DNA from: Salinimicrobium sediminis
GTDB taxonomy: Bacteria > Bacteroidota > Bacteroidia > Flavobacteriales > Flavobacteriaceae
Assembly: GCF_900215295.1 (NCBI RefSeq)
Contig: NZ_OCMF01000001.1
Location: forward strand, 434,001 to 498,000
DNA length: 64,000 bases
Direction of reading: 5' to 3'
The position numbers were made by a program, and so were the translations under genes. The notes under the pieces were generated by a model that saw only the letters and a list, made by a program, of their open reading frames with translations, was not told where the DNA came from and did not search any database. This document shows, one piece after another, positions 1 through 9,819 of the stretch; position 1 is the first letter of the stretch, and each line of letters begins with the position of its first letter.

Positions 1-813
1 CGTGCCGGGGCAAAGATCTATAAAGATGAAGAAGGTAATTTTGTAAGCGGGGCTACAGCAGGAGAGGATAAGGATTTTGCCTACCCCAGTTACGTACAGG
101 ATATCATGGGACCTATGTGCTTTGATTATGGCTTTGGACCTTTCCGCTGGGTATGTGCTTCAGGAAAAGAAGAGGACCTGGAGAAGACCGACTCTTTTGC
201 GCGGGATGTTCTTAAGAAGTTGAAAGAACAGGCCCCGGAGGAAGTTCAGCAGCAAATGCAGGATAATATCAAATGGATAGAAGGGGCAAGAGCTAATAAA
301 CTGGTAGTTGGTTCCCAGGCGCGGATACTTTATGCCGATGCCGAAGGACGAATAGAAATTGCAAGAGCATTTAATAAAGCTATTGAAAAAGGGGAAATTG
401 GAACAGTAATTTTAGGCAGGGATCATCATGATGTTTCGGGTACCGATTCTCCTTACCGGGAGACCTCCAATATCTACGACGGTTCCCGCTATACCGCCGA
501 TATGGCCATTCAGAATGTAATTGGAGACAGCTTTAGAGGAGCCACCTGGGTGAGCATCCATAATGGCGGCGGAGTTGGTTGGGGAGAGGTCATTAACGGA
601 GGGTTCGGTATGGTTCTTGAGGGTAATAGAGAGTCAGAAAGACGACTCAACGCCATGTTGTTCTGGGATGTGAATAACGGTATCGCAAGAAGGTCCTGGG
701 GCCGTAATCCGGGTGCCCTTTTTGCCATTAAACGTGCAATGGAAAAAGAACCCCGTTTAAAAGTTACCATTCCGAACATAGTCGATGACAGTCTGCTGGA
801 CAATTTAACCTAA
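1..813 (+). CDS. hutU: Urocanate hydratase (urocanase), 3' part only
   Basis: This is the C-terminal 270 residues of urocanase, the second enzyme of histidine degradation, which hydrates urocanate to imidazolonepropionate using tightly bound NAD. The reading frame is open from base 1, so the start lies outside the window. The active-site segment FRWVCASG is visible, with its cysteine at residue 52 of the fragment (bases 154-156). The family segments RDHHDVSGTDSPYRET and SIHNGGGVGWGEVINGG follow. The frame ends cleanly at TAA. No other hut genes are visible to the right. The minus-strand ureohydrolase-like gene at 29656-30810 should not be assumed to be its pathway partner, because its metal site is degenerate. 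Confidence 0.96.
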   Translation, partial: RAGAKIYKDEEGNFVSGATAGEDKDFAYPSYVQDIMGPMCFDYGFGPFRWVCASGKEEDLEKTDSFARDVLKKLKEQAPEEVQQQMQDNIKWIEGARANKLVVGSQARILYADAEGRIEIARAFNKAIEKGEIGTVILGRDHHDVSGTDSPYRETSNIYDGSRYTADMAIQNVIGDSFRGATWVSIHNGGGVGWGEVINGGFGMVLEGNRESERRLNAMLFWDVNNGIARRSWGRNPGALFAIKRAMEKEPRLKVTIPNIVDDSLLDNLT

Positions 814-826
814 AAACCTATTTAGT

Positions 827-1363
827 ATGAAATCACTAAAACTCACCTCGGTTTTGATCCTGCTGGTATTGGTCATGACCTCCTGTAGCTCGGTTAAAGT
901 CGCAACTGATTATGACAGGGAAGCTAACTTTAATCAATACCAGACTTATGCTTTTTTCAAACCCGGAATTGATAAAGCTGAAATATCCGATCTTGATAAA
1001 AAGAGGATCCTACGCGCAATAGATATGGAAATGCAACAAAAAGGCCTTACCAAATCTGAAAATCCGGACATCCTGGTGAGTATTTTCACTAAGACAAAGG
1101 AAAACGTGAATATCTACAATAATCCTTACGGCTACGGTTACGGTTGGGGATGGCATCCCTGGTATTGGGGTGCTGGCGCTAACACCATCAATCGCACTAC
1201 CGAAGGGACTCTCTATATTGATCTTGTAGATGCCGATAGAAAAGAACTGGTTTGGCAGGGAATGGGTACTGCCGCTCTCGCCAGCAAAGTAGACAAGAAA
1301 CAGGAAAGGATCAACGAGATCGTTGAAGAGATACTGGAAAAATATCCCCCTTCTTTAAATTAA
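827..1363 (+). CDS. DUF4136 domain lipoprotein
   Basis: The protein has 178 residues with a lipoprotein signal peptide; the lipobox VMTSC puts the lipidated cysteine at residue 20. The sequence after it, with YDREANFNQYQTYAFF near residues 29-44, is typical of the DUF4136 family of Bacteroidota envelope lipoproteins, whose function is unknown. Residues 101-118 are a Gly/Tyr/Trp-rich stretch, probably a flexible loop. It begins 13 bases after hutU and could be co-transcribed with it. A clear hairpin terminator follows. The family call is from recognition of the sequence pattern; no role is claimed. Confidence 0.85.
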   Translation: MKSLKLTSVLILLVLVMTSCSSVKVATDYDREANFNQYQTYAFFKPGIDKAEISDLDKKRILRAIDMEMQQKGLTKSENPDILVSIFTKTKENVNIYNNPYGYGYGWGWHPWYWGAGANTINRTTEGTLYIDLVDADRKELVWQGMGTAALASKVDKKQERINEIVEEILEKYPPSLN

Positions 1364-1384
1364 GTTTTTAGCCCCCCATGAAAA

Positions 1385-1420
1385 GCCGCTGAAGTCTCAA
1401 TTTCAGCGGCTTCTTATATT
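1385..1420 (+). terminator. Intrinsic terminator after the DUF4136 gene
   Basis: A perfect 9-bp stem (gccgctgaa at 1385-1393 with ttcagcggc at 1402-1410) is followed by a T-rich tract. It ends the hutU/DUF4136 transcript. Confidence 0.8.
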
Positions 1421-1505
1421 TTACAGAAGCTAACCATAAGGGAGTCAAAAGATTAGGATGACGATATTTTTGTATCTTTAAAAGCTGTTCAATATTGCAT
1501 GAGTT

Positions 1506-3266
1506 ATGGAACAAGAATTTGAATCAAACGAAATTATAGACAGGCTTCCGGCCCACCTGAAGCAATTTATAAAACCCCAGAATTACGCAGATTATACGCC
1601 TATAAATCAGGCCGTGTGGAGATATGTGATGCGCAAGAATGTGGACTACCTTAGCAAAGTAGCGCATTCCTCGTACCTGGATGGATTAAAGCAAACCGGA
1701 ATTTCCATAGATCACATTCCCAACATGTACGGGATGAACAGGATCCTTAAGGAAATTGGCTGGGCTGCGGTAGCGGTGGATGGCTTTATTCCCCCCGCAG
1801 CCTTTATGGAGTTCCAGGCATATAATGTGCTGGTGATCGCCAGTGACATCAGACAAATTGAACATATCGAATATACTCCCGCGCCCGATATTATCCATGA
1901 AGGCGCAGGCCACGCACCCATTATTGCTAACCCTGAATATGCCGAATACCTCCGACGCTTCGGGGAAATAGGTTGTAAAGCCATTTCCAGTGCCAAAGAT
2001 TATGAGATCTATGAAGCCATACGTCACCTTTCCATAATTAAAGAAGCTGAAGACACTCCGCAGGAGGAAATAGAAGCTGCTGAAAAGAAAGTGGACGAAC
2101 TTCAAAATGACCAGCGGGAACAAAGTGAAATGGCCCAAATAAGGAACCTGCACTGGTGGACCGTAGAATACGGACTCATCGGAACTGTTGAGAACCCGAA
2201 GATCTATGGCGCCGGACTCCTCTCCTCAATTGGCGAAAGCACCTGGTGCATGACCGACAAAGTAAAAAAGATCCCATATAGCATTGAGGCAGCACAACAG
2301 GAATTTGACATTACCAAACCTCAGCCTCAGCTATATGTCACCCCGGACTTTGCTCATCTGAGTTCTGTACTTGAAGAATTTGCCAATAAAATGGCATTAC
2401 GTGTTGGCGGGCTGGAAGGTTTACAAAAGTTGATCCATTCAAAAAACATCGGCACCATAGAGCTTAGTACCGGGGTACAGGTTTCCGGAACTTTTACCCG
2501 CGTCATAGAGCATCATGCTAAGCCGGTTTATTTTCAGACAACGGGAAAAACGGCATTGGCTTCACGGGAAAAAGAACTTGTAGGTCACGGAACTCAAAAT
2601 CATCCCGATGGTTTTGGTTCTCCTGTGGGAAGGCTCACCGGCATCAACCTGGCGATTGAGGATATGGGGCCAAGAGACCTGAGGGCATACGACATTTACG
2701 AGGGTGAGCAGGTAAATTTCGAATTCGAAGGCGGCATAAAAGTCAGTGGTGAGATCATTACCGGCACAAGAAACCTGCAAGGCAAGATCATCCTCATTAG
2801 CTTAAAGAATTGTACTGTTACCTATGAAGATGAAATTTTGTTCAAGCCGGAATGGGGTAAATATGATATGGCCGTGGGAAAAGAAGTCATCTCTGCTTTT
2901 GCCGGGCCTGCCGATGCAAAATCATTCGATCTCATCACTCACATTCCTTCTTCCACAACGATCAAAAGCAAGAAAACTGCAGAGAGACAGGAGCTGGAAA
3001 ATCTTTATGAATCGGTGAGGAATATTCGGCAGGGAAAAGACACTAAATTTTCTCTGGATGCGGCTTTTGACCTTGTGAAAAAGTATCATCCACGGGATTG
3101 GCTGCTTTCAGTAGAGATCTTTGAGCTGGTAAACGGTAAGGATGAGAAACTTGCCGCGCAGGTCCTGGAGTATCTTGAAGATGTGAAACAGCGGCGTCCC
3201 GAAGTTGCTCACCTCATCGATAATGGTTTGGAGTTGGTAAAACCCAGTTTGGTAAAGACCAATTAA
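1506..3266 (+). CDS. Phenylalanine-4-hydroxylase-like aromatic amino acid hydroxylase
   Basis: A 586-residue member of the biopterin-dependent aromatic amino acid hydroxylases, which use non-haem iron and tetrahydropterin to hydroxylate the ring, most often Phe to Tyr. The iron-binding HxxxH is present (HEGAGH, H131 and H136), as is the third ligand in TVEYGL (E221). The protein is about twice the length of the short bacterial PhhA. The extra C-terminal half (after about residue 300) is of the type seen in the long Bacteroidota form and has no function I can assign. A TAnnTTTG-like -7 element (TATTTTTG, 1465-1472) lies 33 bases before the start, but no good -33 box is seen. Its stop overlaps the stop of the convergent DUF4230 gene by 4 bases. 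Confidence 0.93.
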   Translation: MEQEFESNEIIDRLPAHLKQFIKPQNYADYTPINQAVWRYVMRKNVDYLSKVAHSSYLDGLKQTGISIDHIPNMYGMNRILKEIGWAAVAVDGFIPPAAFMEFQAYNVLVIASDIRQIEHIEYTPAPDIIHEGAGHAPIIANPEYAEYLRRFGEIGCKAISSAKDYEIYEAIRHLSIIKEAEDTPQEEIEAAEKKVDELQNDQREQSEMAQIRNLHWWTVEYGLIGTVENPKIYGAGLLSSIGESTWCMTDKVKKIPYSIEAAQQEFDITKPQPQLYVTPDFAHLSSVLEEFANKMALRVGGLEGLQKLIHSKNIGTIELSTGVQVSGTFTRVIEHHAKPVYFQTTGKTALASREKELVGHGTQNHPDGFGSPVGRLTGINLAIEDMGPRDLRAYDIYEGEQVNFEFEGGIKVSGEIITGTRNLQGKIILISLKNCTVTYEDEILFKPEWGKYDMAVGKEVISAFAGPADAKSFDLITHIPSSTTIKSKKTAERQELENLYESVRNIRQGKDTKFSLDAAFDLVKKYHPRDWLLSVEIFELVNGKDEKLAAQVLEYLEDVKQRRPEVAHLIDNGLELVKPSLVKTN

Positions 3267-3877
3267 AGTTTTAGCTCCTCCATATCACGCGCAGTACCAA
3301 ATTCTTCATTGTTGTAGGTAAGAGTCCAGCCAAGAGTACTGGTAAGGATGTAGATCTTTTGCAGCTCGCTTATCAGCCGGTTTTGCGCATTTGATTTCAG
3401 CGTGGACTTCTCCACCTTTTCCCGCATGGATTTGTTAATGCGGGTTTTGATCTTGTTGTAATCTTCGGCACTAAACTGGTTGAGATAATCCTGGGTGATG
3501 TCGTAATATTTGATATCCGGGTATATATTGATCTCTTCTTTAGGAATATGGGTAATATGCACCGTTTTGTTCTCCTCATCCAATTCGATCTCAAGTTTAC
3601 TCAGATCATAAGCAACAGTAGCCCTTGTGTTCACTACAATTAAAGCCTTTTTACGGGCAGGCAAAACATCAAAAAACCTGTTCCTGGTGTCATTATAGGT
3701 AAAGACCTGCGAAAAAGTTCCCTCGGTAACTACAAGCTTTCCAACATTTTTGATCTGTTGCTGGATCATGGCCGTACTCTCCTCCAGCCTATCCCTTTCT
3801 GCATTTCTGTTCTCAAAATACCGGTAGGTGAGGAAGATGATCAAAACCACGAGGGCGCCAACAATATATTTCTTCAT
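3263..3877 (-). CDS. DUF4230 domain protein, membrane-anchored
   Basis: The protein has 204 residues with one N-terminal membrane segment (about residues 4-18) and a soluble domain predicted to lie outside the cytoplasm. The segments EGTFSQVFTYND, VVNTRATVAYDLSK and the conserved pattern around ITHIPKEEI fit the DUF4230 family, which has no known biochemical role. The C-terminal part is rich in Lys/Arg helices. It sits 57 bases downstream of the GSCFA gene on the same strand, so the two may share a transcript. Its stop codon overlaps that of the hydroxylase on the other strand. Confidence 0.82.
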   Translation of the reverse strand: MKKYIVGALVVLIIFLTYRYFENRNAERDRLEESTAMIQQQIKNVGKLVVTEGTFSQVFTYNDTRNRFFDVLPARKKALIVVNTRATVAYDLSKLEIELDEENKTVHITHIPKEEINIYPDIKYYDITQDYLNQFSAEDYNKIKTRINKSMREKVEKSTLKSNAQNRLISELQKIYILTSTLGWTLTYNNEEFGTARDMEELKL

Positions 3878-3934
3878 GTTTTAAAAATAAGGATTTGGTA
3901 AAGGCTTTTCTTGAAGAAAATGTGAAGATTTACC

Positions 3935-4873
3935 TTAAAATCTGATATGCGGTAATTTTTCCTCCAGTTTTTCAATTTTTTGCTGAAGATCTCTGCGGAA
4001 GTTTTGATGTGCTTCGGAAGCTTCATTAAAAGGCCTGTGCAAAAGTCCTTTTTGGATGGTATCAACTTCTTTCATTACCGCGGAAGCTTCTGAAGCTATC
4101 CACGCCTCCTGAAATTTCTGCCATATATAATTTACAGCTGTTAGATTCGGGTGCACCATGTCTTCTGCATAGAACCTGTAATCCCGAAGTTCATCCATCA
4201 TGATCTCATAGGCCGGAAAATAAGTGCAATTTGCTTTTATAGCCACTATTTCCTGTACTGCAGTTATTAATTTCGCCTTACTCAGCTGATTTTCCATAAA
4301 ACCATCCTTTAGATGCCTTACAGGGGAGACTGTAAAAATGATTTGCGCTTCAGGATTTAACTCGTTCACAATTGTTGCAGCCTCAATAAGGGCATTTTGA
4401 GCATTGGTTAATTCTTTGCTGAAATTCTGTTGCGGGATTTTATGACAATTCGCTACCATTTCTCCTGATTCTTTCAACCTGTAGCCCCAGGCAGTACCCG
4501 GCGTAATGATTACGTGCGTCGCCGACCTCAAAAATTGCGATGTTTCCTGTACGGCAGCATTCAGCTGCTCCAGGATCACCTCCTTCTCTACCGAATTAAG
4601 ATCTGAATGTGCTTCATAGCTGTGCCAGGCTTCGTTGTGATAAAAAATGTCAGCTTCGGTAAAAACATGGTTTGATTTTACCCTTTTTAGCAGGTTAAGG
4701 ATGGCTTCGGGATGAAATAGAATTCCGAAAGGATTGAGCAGGTTCGGGAATTTAAAGTACTCCAGTTTCTTCCCGATATTTTCCACAAAACAGGAACCTA
4801 TAAGCAGCACTTTCGAGGAGTGGGCTATTTTAGGTTCTTGAGGTTGTATGGGAACGGGAGTTCGAAATTCCAT
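3935..4873 (-). CDS. GSCFA domain protein (SGNH-like hydrolase fold)
   Basis: The protein has 312 residues. It carries the family-naming segment IGSCFVENIG (residues 25-34), then NPFGILFHP, the block TPGTAWGYRL and, late in the protein, a EDMVHPN segment with the Asp and His expected of an SGNH-type catalytic site. GSCFA proteins are common in Bacteroidota and are thought to be hydrolases or esterases; the substrate is unknown. No signal peptide is visible, so a cytoplasmic location is likely. The palindrome cluster at 4896-5150 lies directly upstream and separates this gene from alaS. Confidence 0.88.
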   Translation of the reverse strand: MEFRTPVPIQPQEPKIAHSSKVLLIGSCFVENIGKKLEYFKFPNLLNPFGILFHPEAILNLLKRVKSNHVFTEADIFYHNEAWHSYEAHSDLNSVEKEVILEQLNAAVQETSQFLRSATHVIITPGTAWGYRLKESGEMVANCHKIPQQNFSKELTNAQNALIEAATIVNELNPEAQIIFTVSPVRHLKDGFMENQLSKAKLITAVQEIVAIKANCTYFPAYEIMMDELRDYRFYAEDMVHPNLTAVNYIWQKFQEAWIASEASAVMKEVDTIQKGLLHRPFNEASEAHQNFRRDLQQKIEKLEEKLPHIRF

Positions 4874-4895
4874 TTTTTAAATGATTTATCATTCC

Positions 4896-5150
4896 AGACC
4901 TGCAAGGTTTTCAAAAACCTTGTAGGTCTAATAAGTATAAAGAGCTAAAATACACATTTTACATCACCACTTTTGTCTCAGCCTTACAGGCTGATAGATC
5001 CCAACAACAAAAAGACCCGGAGCGTTGCTCCGGGCTATGAAGTTAGAGGCTTGCAGCCTCCGACAATAAAAAAACCTACAAGGTCAAAAAAGACCTTGCA
5101 GGTTTGGACGATGTTTGAACCCTTTCAGGGTTTGGAATCCTGAAAGGGTT
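4896..5150. repeat. Cluster of six short palindromes (REP/BIME-like)
   Basis: Six hairpin-forming units lie end to end between the alaS stop and the GSCFA start: 4896-4929 (15-base arms, one G-T pair), 4978-4994 (tcagcc/ggctga), 5016-5034 (cccggagc/gctccggg), 5046-5060 (gaggct/agcctc), 5072-5105 (14-base arms) and 5118-5150 (12-base arms). The first and fifth share the same core (acctRcaaggt), so they are copies of one element, while the others differ. None is followed by a long T-run, so they are not simple terminators. Mosaics of this kind resemble REP/BIME elements mobilised by RAYT (TnpA-REP) transposases, but no such transposase gene is in the window. Confidence 0.85.
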
Positions 5151-5161
5151 ATTTGACAATC

Positions 5162-7774
5162 TTATTTTACAAACTCTTCAGCTTTCCGCAGCGCTTCATC
5201 CAATCCGGAAGGATTTTTTCCTCCGGCTGTGGCGTAAAAAGGTTGTCCGCCGCCGCCTCCTTGTATATAGCGGCCAAGTTCTTTCACTACTTTGCCTGCG
5301 TGCAGATCTTTTTGCTTTACAAGGTCTTTAGAGATATAGCAGGAAAGCACCGCCTTCTCCCCGTGTTGGGCACCAAAAAGCAGGAAAAGATTGTTCATTT
5401 CATCTCCCAGTTGGAAGGAAAGGTCTTTAATTCCGCCTATATCAAGATCAACTTTTTGAGCTAAAAAATTGATCCCGTTGATCTCTTTAATCTGATTCTT
5501 TAAATCCCCTTTCAGGTTTTTAGCCTTGTCACGAAGTAAAACTTCAATCTGCTTTTTTAGCTCTGCATTCTCTTCCTGCAGGTTGACCACCGCTTTGACC
5601 GGATCCTTTGCATTTTTAAGCACTGCCTTTAGCTCACTAAAAGCTTCGGTTTGCGCAGTGAAATATTCCTTTGCAGCTTCATTGGTAATGGCTTCTATCC
5701 TGCGGATACCCGATGCTACAGCACCTTCAGAAATGATCTTAAAGTGCCAGATATCGGCAGTATTTCCCACATGGGTTCCGCCGCAGAGCTCCATAGAATC
5801 TCCAAAGCGAACTGCACGAACCTTGTCTCCGTATTTCTCTCCAAAAAGGGCAATAGCACCATCGTTTATGGCTTCCTGATAAGTCATCTCCCTGTTGTCG
5901 ACGAGGGGAAGTCTTTCAGCAATTCTTGAATTTACAAACTCCTCCACCTGCTGCAATTCTTCCGCAGAAACCTTGCTGAAATGAGAAAAATCGAAACGCA
6001 GGTAATCGCTTTGCACCATAGAACCTTTCTGCTCCACGTGTGTCCCTAATATTTTCCGAAGCGCCTGATGCAGCAAATGAGTGGCACTATGATTTGCAGC
6101 TGTTCTTGCTCTTTGTGCAACATTTACTTTGGCAATAAAAGTCCCCGAAAGATCTTCGGGCAAATCTTTGGTGAGGTGAATGATAAGGTTGTTTTCCTTA
6201 CGGGTGTCTAAAATATAGATTACGTTTCCGTTTTTTGCCTGCAGGGTTCCTTTATCCCCAACCTGGCCACCGCCTTCCGGATAAAAAGGAGTTCTACTGA
6301 AAACCAGCTGGTAGAGCTCACCTTCTTTTTGAGATTCCACTTTCCTGTAGCGAAGTATCTCCACTTCGGCTTCAAGACTGTCATAGCCAACAAACCCTTC
6401 GGTCTCTGCTTCTTTTACCACCTGCCAGTCTCCCGAAGTAACTTTTGAGGCATTTCTTGAACGGTCTTTCTGCTTCTGAAGTTCCTCCTCAAATCCTTTC
6501 TGATCCAGGGTATAACCTTTTTCACTCAGGATCAAAGCTGTCAGATCAATTGGAAATCCGTAAGTGTCGTATAATTCAAAGGCCTTTTTGCCCGAAACAT
6601 TTTTGTCTTTGCTTTCGTTCATGATCTGGTCCAGCAGCACCAATCCCTGATCCAGAGTGCGTAAAAAGGAATTTTCTTCCTCCCTTATCACGTTCTCAAT
6701 AAGATTTTGCTGAGAGCGTAATTCCGGGAAAGCTTCTCCCATTTGTTTAGCCAGGGTATCCACAAGCTTAAAAACGAAAGGTTCTTTCTGGTTTAGGAAG
6801 GTGAATCCATAACGAATAGCCCTTCTTAGGATTCTTCGGATAACATATCCTGCTCCTCCACTATTTGGCAACTGTCCGTCGGCAATAGCGAAAGATACCG
6901 CCCGCACGTGATCTGCAATTACCCGAATGGCTATATCGGTTTCTTCATCTTTTCCATATTCCGAGGCAGTGGTCTCGCTTATTTTTTTAATGAGCGGAGT
7001 AAACACATCTGTGTCATAATTCGATTTTACTCCCTGCAGCGCCATACACAAACGCTCAAAGCCCATCCCTGTATCCACATGTTTTTCAGGCAGTTTCTCC
7101 AGGGAACCATCGGCCTTCCGGTTGAACTGGATGAAAACCAGGTTCCATATCTCTACAACCAAAGGATGATCGTTGTTCACCAGATCTCTCCCGGGCACTT
7201 TCGCCTTTTCTTCAGCAGAACGCAGGTCCACATGAATTTCAGAAGAAGGTCCGCAGGGACCCTGGTCTCCCATTTCCCAGAAGTTGTCTTTTTTATTTCC
7301 GTAGATAATACGTTCCTCGGGCAGAATAGCCTTCCACAGGTCAAGAGCTTCCTTATCTAAAGGTAAATCTTCCTCCTCATTCCCTTCAAAAACTGAAACG
7401 TAAAGGTTTTCCTTGTCGAGCTTATAAACTTCGGTTAGTAATTCCCAGGCCCAGGTGATTGCTTCCTTTTTAAAATAATCTCCAAAACTCCAGTTCCCGA
7501 GCATTTCGAACATGGTGTGGTGATAGGTATCTTTCCCTACCTCCTCCAGGTCGTTATGTTTTCCGCTCACGCGCAGGCATTTCTGGGTATCGGCAATACG
7601 ACGGTTTTTGGGAATTCCGTTGCCAAGAAAGAACTCCTTGAACTGGTTCATCCCTGCATTGGTGAACATAAGGGTAGGATCATCCTTCACCACCATAGGA
7701 GCTGATGGCACAATGCTATGGGCTTTATTTTGAAAAAATTCGAGGAATTTTGAACGTATCTCCTGAGACTTCAT
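5162..7774 (-). CDS. alaS: Alanyl-tRNA synthetase
   Basis: A full-length class II synthetase of 870 residues that charges tRNA-Ala. The N-terminal catalytic core begins with the class II motif region ([11 protein letters not shown]). The editing domain carries its two zinc-binding motifs, HSATHLLH and CGGTH. The C-terminal DHHA1-type region has the glycine-rich [14 protein letters not shown]. The length matches the family. The start ATG gives the usual [14 protein letters not shown] beginning. The gene is divergent from the M23 peptidase gene (125-base shared upstream region) and ends next to the palindrome cluster. Confidence 0.98.
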   Translation of the reverse strand: MKSQEIRSKFLEFFQNKAHSIVPSAPMVVKDDPTLMFTNAGMNQFKEFFLGNGIPKNRRIADTQKCLRVSGKHNDLEEVGKDTYHHTMFEMLGNWSFGDYFKKEAITWAWELLTEVYKLDKENLYVSVFEGNEEEDLPLDKEALDLWKAILPEERIIYGNKKDNFWEMGDQGPCGPSSEIHVDLRSAEEKAKVPGRDLVNNDHPLVVEIWNLVFIQFNRKADGSLEKLPEKHVDTGMGFERLCMALQGVKSNYDTDVFTPLIKKISETTASEYGKDEETDIAIRVIADHVRAVSFAIADGQLPNSGGAGYVIRRILRRAIRYGFTFLNQKEPFVFKLVDTLAKQMGEAFPELRSQQNLIENVIREEENSFLRTLDQGLVLLDQIMNESKDKNVSGKKAFELYDTYGFPIDLTALILSEKGYTLDQKGFEEELQKQKDRSRNASKVTSGDWQVVKEAETEGFVGYDSLEAEVEILRYRKVESQKEGELYQLVFSRTPFYPEGGGQVGDKGTLQAKNGNVIYILDTRKENNLIIHLTKDLPEDLSGTFIAKVNVAQRARTAANHSATHLLHQALRKILGTHVEQKGSMVQSDYLRFDFSHFSKVSAEELQQVEEFVNSRIAERLPLVDNREMTYQEAINDGAIALFGEKYGDKVRAVRFGDSMELCGGTHVGNTADIWHFKIISEGAVASGIRRIEAITNEAAKEYFTAQTEAFSELKAVLKNAKDPVKAVVNLQEENAELKKQIEVLLRDKAKNLKGDLKNQIKEINGINFLAQKVDLDIGGIKDLSFQLGDEMNNLFLLFGAQHGEKAVLSCYISKDLVKQKDLHAGKVVKELGRYIQGGGGGQPFYATAGGKNPSGLDEALRKAEEFVK

Positions 7775-7899
7775 GAAAAGTTAAATTTTTTATATTATGC
7801 TGTCGGAAAAACAATTTTTATATTTGTTCGTTTCTCAAGCTGACTGTTGCACCGTTTTTGCAACAATTTTAAGTAAGCAAAAATAGAATAATTTAACTT

Positions 7900-8877
7900 A
7901 TGTCTAAGGTTAAATATTATTACGACAGCGAGACGCTTTCCTATAAAAAGATAGAGCGCAAGAAGGGCCGGCGTCTTGGAATTGCGGCGCTTTCTGTATT
8001 AGGAACCTTCCTTGCAGGCTTTATTCTCCTGGTGATCTATCTCAATATTCCGCAGCTTGAAACTCCCAAGGAAAGAGCCCTTGCAAGAGAGCTCGAAAAC
8101 ATGAAATTACAATATAACCTGCTCAACCGAAAGATGGAGCAGGTAGAGAATGTTTTGGCCAATGTGGAGGACCGTGACAACAATATTTACCGTCTCTATT
8201 TTGAAGCCAGCCCCATTCCCGAAGAACAGCGACTTGCGGGATTTGGAGGGGTCAACCGCTATAAGGACCTGGAAGGATTTGACAACTCAAAACTCATTAT
8301 GGACAGTCATAAGAAACTGGATATGCTCACCAAAAGACTGGTGGTGCAATCCCGTTCTCTGGACGAGATAGTCGCCCTTGCCGAAGATAAAGAGAATCTG
8401 CTTGCTTCCATTCCTGCGATCATGCCGGTTAAAAATGAAGACCTAAAAAGAATGGCTTCCGGATACGGCTGGAGGACAGATCCTTTTACTAAGATCCGGA
8501 AATTCCATTACGGCATGGATTTTACCGCACCACGTGGCACTCCTGTATATGCAACAGGAGATGGTGTAGTGGAAAGAGCCGATAATAAATCAAGCGGGTA
8601 CGGTAATCACATAAGAATTGAACATGGTTTTGGCTACGTGAGCCTCTATGCACATTTGTACAAGTACAACGTGAGAAGAGGTCAAAAAGTACAACGTGGA
8701 GACCTAATTGGTTTTGTAGGAAGTACCGGCCGGTCACAGGCTCCTCACCTGCATTACGAAATCTTCAAGGACGATGAAAAGATCAATCCGATTAACTTCT
8801 ACTATGGACATCTTTCTCCTGCAGAATATGATGAGATCCTTGAGCAATCACAACTTGAAAACCAATCCCTGGATTAA
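7900..8877 (+). CDS. M23-family metallopeptidase, inner-membrane anchored
   Basis: A 325-residue protein with one membrane segment (about residues 27-49), a coiled-coil stretch (about 57-92) and a C-terminal LytM/M23 domain. The zinc site is intact: H203 and D207 in HYGMD, H252 in AHL, and H283/H285 in HLH. Enzymes with this layout cut peptidoglycan cross-links during growth or division, or help activate amidases. All the metal residues are present, so activity is expected. A TATATTTG element at 7819-7826 may be the -7 box, although no -33 partner is clear. Its stop overlaps the start of the MerR gene in TAATG, which points to coupled translation. Confidence 0.93.
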   Translation: MSKVKYYYDSETLSYKKIERKKGRRLGIAALSVLGTFLAGFILLVIYLNIPQLETPKERALARELENMKLQYNLLNRKMEQVENVLANVEDRDNNIYRLYFEASPIPEEQRLAGFGGVNRYKDLEGFDNSKLIMDSHKKLDMLTKRLVVQSRSLDEIVALAEDKENLLASIPAIMPVKNEDLKRMASGYGWRTDPFTKIRKFHYGMDFTAPRGTPVYATGDGVVERADNKSSGYGNHIRIEHGFGYVSLYAHLYKYNVRRGQKVQRGDLIGFVGSTGRSQAPHLHYEIFKDDEKINPINFYYGHLSPAEYDEILEQSQLENQSLD

Positions 8878-9209
8878 TGCACGTCAACCTGCCAGATAAA
8901 CTGTACTACGGAATTGGAGAGGTGGCCGAAGCCTTTGGAGTGAACACTTCCCTCATTAGATTTTGGGAGAAGGAATTTGATGCCATTAAGCCGAAAAAGA
9001 ACGCTAAAGGAAACCGAAAGTTCACTAAAGAGGACATTAAAAATCTGGAACTGATCTTTCACCTGGTCAAGGAAAGGGGATTTACCCTGGAAGGTGCTAA
9101 AATCCACCTAAAGGAAGAGAAAAGCCGAAAAACATTATCTAACTTTGATGTGATTCGAAAACTGGAGAATATAAGATCTCAACTAATCAAACTAAAACAG
9201 GAATTATAA
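8877..9209 (+). CDS. MerR-family transcriptional regulator, short form
   Basis: The protein has 110 residues. A winged-helix MerR DNA-binding domain occupies residues 6-75 (YGIGEVAEAFGV, then SLIRFWEKEF). It is followed by a short helix and no effector domain or cysteine cluster, so no inducer can be proposed. Its ATG overlaps the stop of the M23 gene by one base, and LemA follows two bases after its stop. This run (M23, MerR, LemA, TPM, TPM) reads as one operon. Whether the regulator controls this operon is inference. Confidence 0.92.
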   Translation: MHVNLPDKLYYGIGEVAEAFGVNTSLIRFWEKEFDAIKPKKNAKGNRKFTKEDIKNLELIFHLVKERGFTLEGAKIHLKEEKSRKTLSNFDVIRKLENIRSQLIKLKQEL

Positions 9210-9210
9210 T

Positions 9211-9810
9211 ATGAAAAAATGGCTCGTCCCCGTTCTAATCATTGGGGCAATTATCCTTGGATTATACCTACTAACGGTAGGGAAATATAACAATGCAGTA
9301 GAAAAGCAGGAAAATGCAAAGACTGCATGGTCTCAGGTGGAGAGTGCCTACCAACGTCGAAGCGATCTTATACCGAATCTTGTAAATACCGTAAAAGGCG
9401 CTGCTGATTTTGAAAGAGGAACCCTTACCGATGTCATAGAGGCAAGAGCAAAAGCCACTTCGGTAAATGTGGATGCCGATAACATTACTGAAGAACAAAT
9501 GCAGCAATTCCAGCAGGCACAGGGACAGGTAAGTTCTGCTCTATCGCGGCTGCTGGTAACGGTTGAAAGATATCCTGAGTTAAAGGCAACACAAAACTTT
9601 CAGCAGCTACAGTCACAGCTGGAAGGGACCGAAAACAGGATCAATGTAGAAAGGAACAGGTATAACGAAGCTGTAAATAATTATAACGTCTACATCAAAC
9701 AATTCCCAACAAATGTAATTGTTGGAATGTATGGTTTCGATGAAATGCCACGCTATGCTTCAGATCCCGGAGCAGAAGATGCGCCAGATGTAGACTTTGA
9801 TTTTGAATAA
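9211..9810 (+). CDS. LemA family protein
   Basis: The protein has 199 residues with an N-terminal membrane segment (about 5-22), followed by the family pattern of WSQVESAYQRRSDLIPNLVN near residues 45-64 and a long helical bundle (to about 170). LemA proteins are anchored with the helical domain outside the cytoplasm. Their function is unresolved, but they very often sit beside TPM-domain genes, as here. The C-terminus is acidic (APDVDFDFE). Confidence 0.95.
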   Translation: MKKWLVPVLIIGAIILGLYLLTVGKYNNAVEKQENAKTAWSQVESAYQRRSDLIPNLVNTVKGAADFERGTLTDVIEARAKATSVNVDADNITEEQMQQFQQAQGQVSSALSRLLVTVERYPELKATQNFQQLQSQLEGTENRINVERNRYNEAVNNYNVYIKQFPTNVIVGMYGFDEMPRYASDPGAEDAPDVDFDFE

Positions 9811-9819
9811 GCAACAAAA

